In this document: positions 42,082-42,130 of the stretch, one piece after another | Position numbering within the stretch: the first letter of the stretch is position 1 | Layout: every line of letters begins with the position of its first letter | Assembly: GCA_964601355.1 (NCBI GenBank) | Contig: CAZRNB010000007.1 | Span: 1 to 42,130 of the forward strand | Origin: CAZRNB01 sp964601355 | Lineage (GTDB): Bacteria > Planctomycetota > Phycisphaerae > Sedimentisphaerales > Anaerobacaceae | Direction of reading: 5' to 3' | Length of the DNA: 42,130 nt | Notes under the pieces: model-generated | Databases searched by the model: none | What the model was told of the DNA's origin: nothing | What the model saw: the letters and a program-made list of their open reading frames with translations, nothing else | Made by a program: the position numbers and the translations under genes

Positions 42082-42130
42082 TGCTCCGTAGAAAAGACCC
42101 TCTGTCATTTCGACCGAAGTCCCGATTCAT

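Overview
The window looks like a chromosomal piece of a planctomycete, most likely of the Phycisphaerae/Sedimentisphaerales type. This is inferred from gene content, not from a marker gene: a fused SecDF, a TPR protein carrying two RNA-polymerase alpha-CTD-like domains, a Tat-exported formylglycine sulfatase, multi-domain glycoside hydrolases, and a CotH/VTC/DUF4956 cluster. No rRNA, transposase, integrase, phage gene or CRISPR array is visible.

Layout. (1) 1-6411, plus strand: the tail of a TetR/CecR-type regulator, then a TolC-like outer-membrane lipoprotein, an HlyD-like adaptor, an RND pump and a small PG0541/PII-like protein, packed as one efflux operon. (2) 6753-12516, plus strand: two CotH-kinase-like proteins, a VTC-type polyphosphate polymerase-like protein and a DUF4956 membrane protein. 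(3) 12623-20871, minus strand: SecDF, YajC, tRNA-guanine transglycosylase, a SpoIID-like lipoprotein and the TPR/alpha-CTD protein. (4) 21290-25925: a PAS histidine kinase and sigma54 response regulator pair, a tRNA-Leu(GAG) on the minus strand, and a transglutaminase-like TPR protein. (5) 26216-42031, plus strand: a sulfatase, HemB, and a polysaccharide-degradation cluster: GH28, GH2 with an inserted F5/8C domain, L-rhamnose mutarotase, aldo/keto reductase, GH9, a second GH2, a GH106-like protein, and a CBM9-like/PKD protein. The cluster fits breakdown of a rhamnose-containing, pectin-like glycan.

The most unusual feature lies mostly between the genes. At least eight loci carry arrays of degenerate 7-bp repeats, 42 to 77 bp long. 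Most are built as two inverted arms. The heptad sequence differs from locus to locus, but the 7-bp period and the fold-back layout are kept. They sit mostly at gene 3' ends, sometimes supplying or overlapping stop codons. One supplies the start codon of the VTC gene and another is embedded in its reading frame. A second family, period 9-10 with the motif AGTGCCTAAAGT, occupies three intergenic sites in the first 7 kb.

Other points of interest: two identically spaced ATGTTG-N8-CAACAT dyads in front of a near-consensus, apparently leaderless promoter of the histidine kinase; a 53-bp identical head shared by the two cotH genes; a mosaic of very high-GC3 blocks and an inserted discoidin domain in the first GH2 gene; and the dispersed 25-bp SRDREGAV-encoding repeat. 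All functions are read from motifs by eye; no database search was possible.
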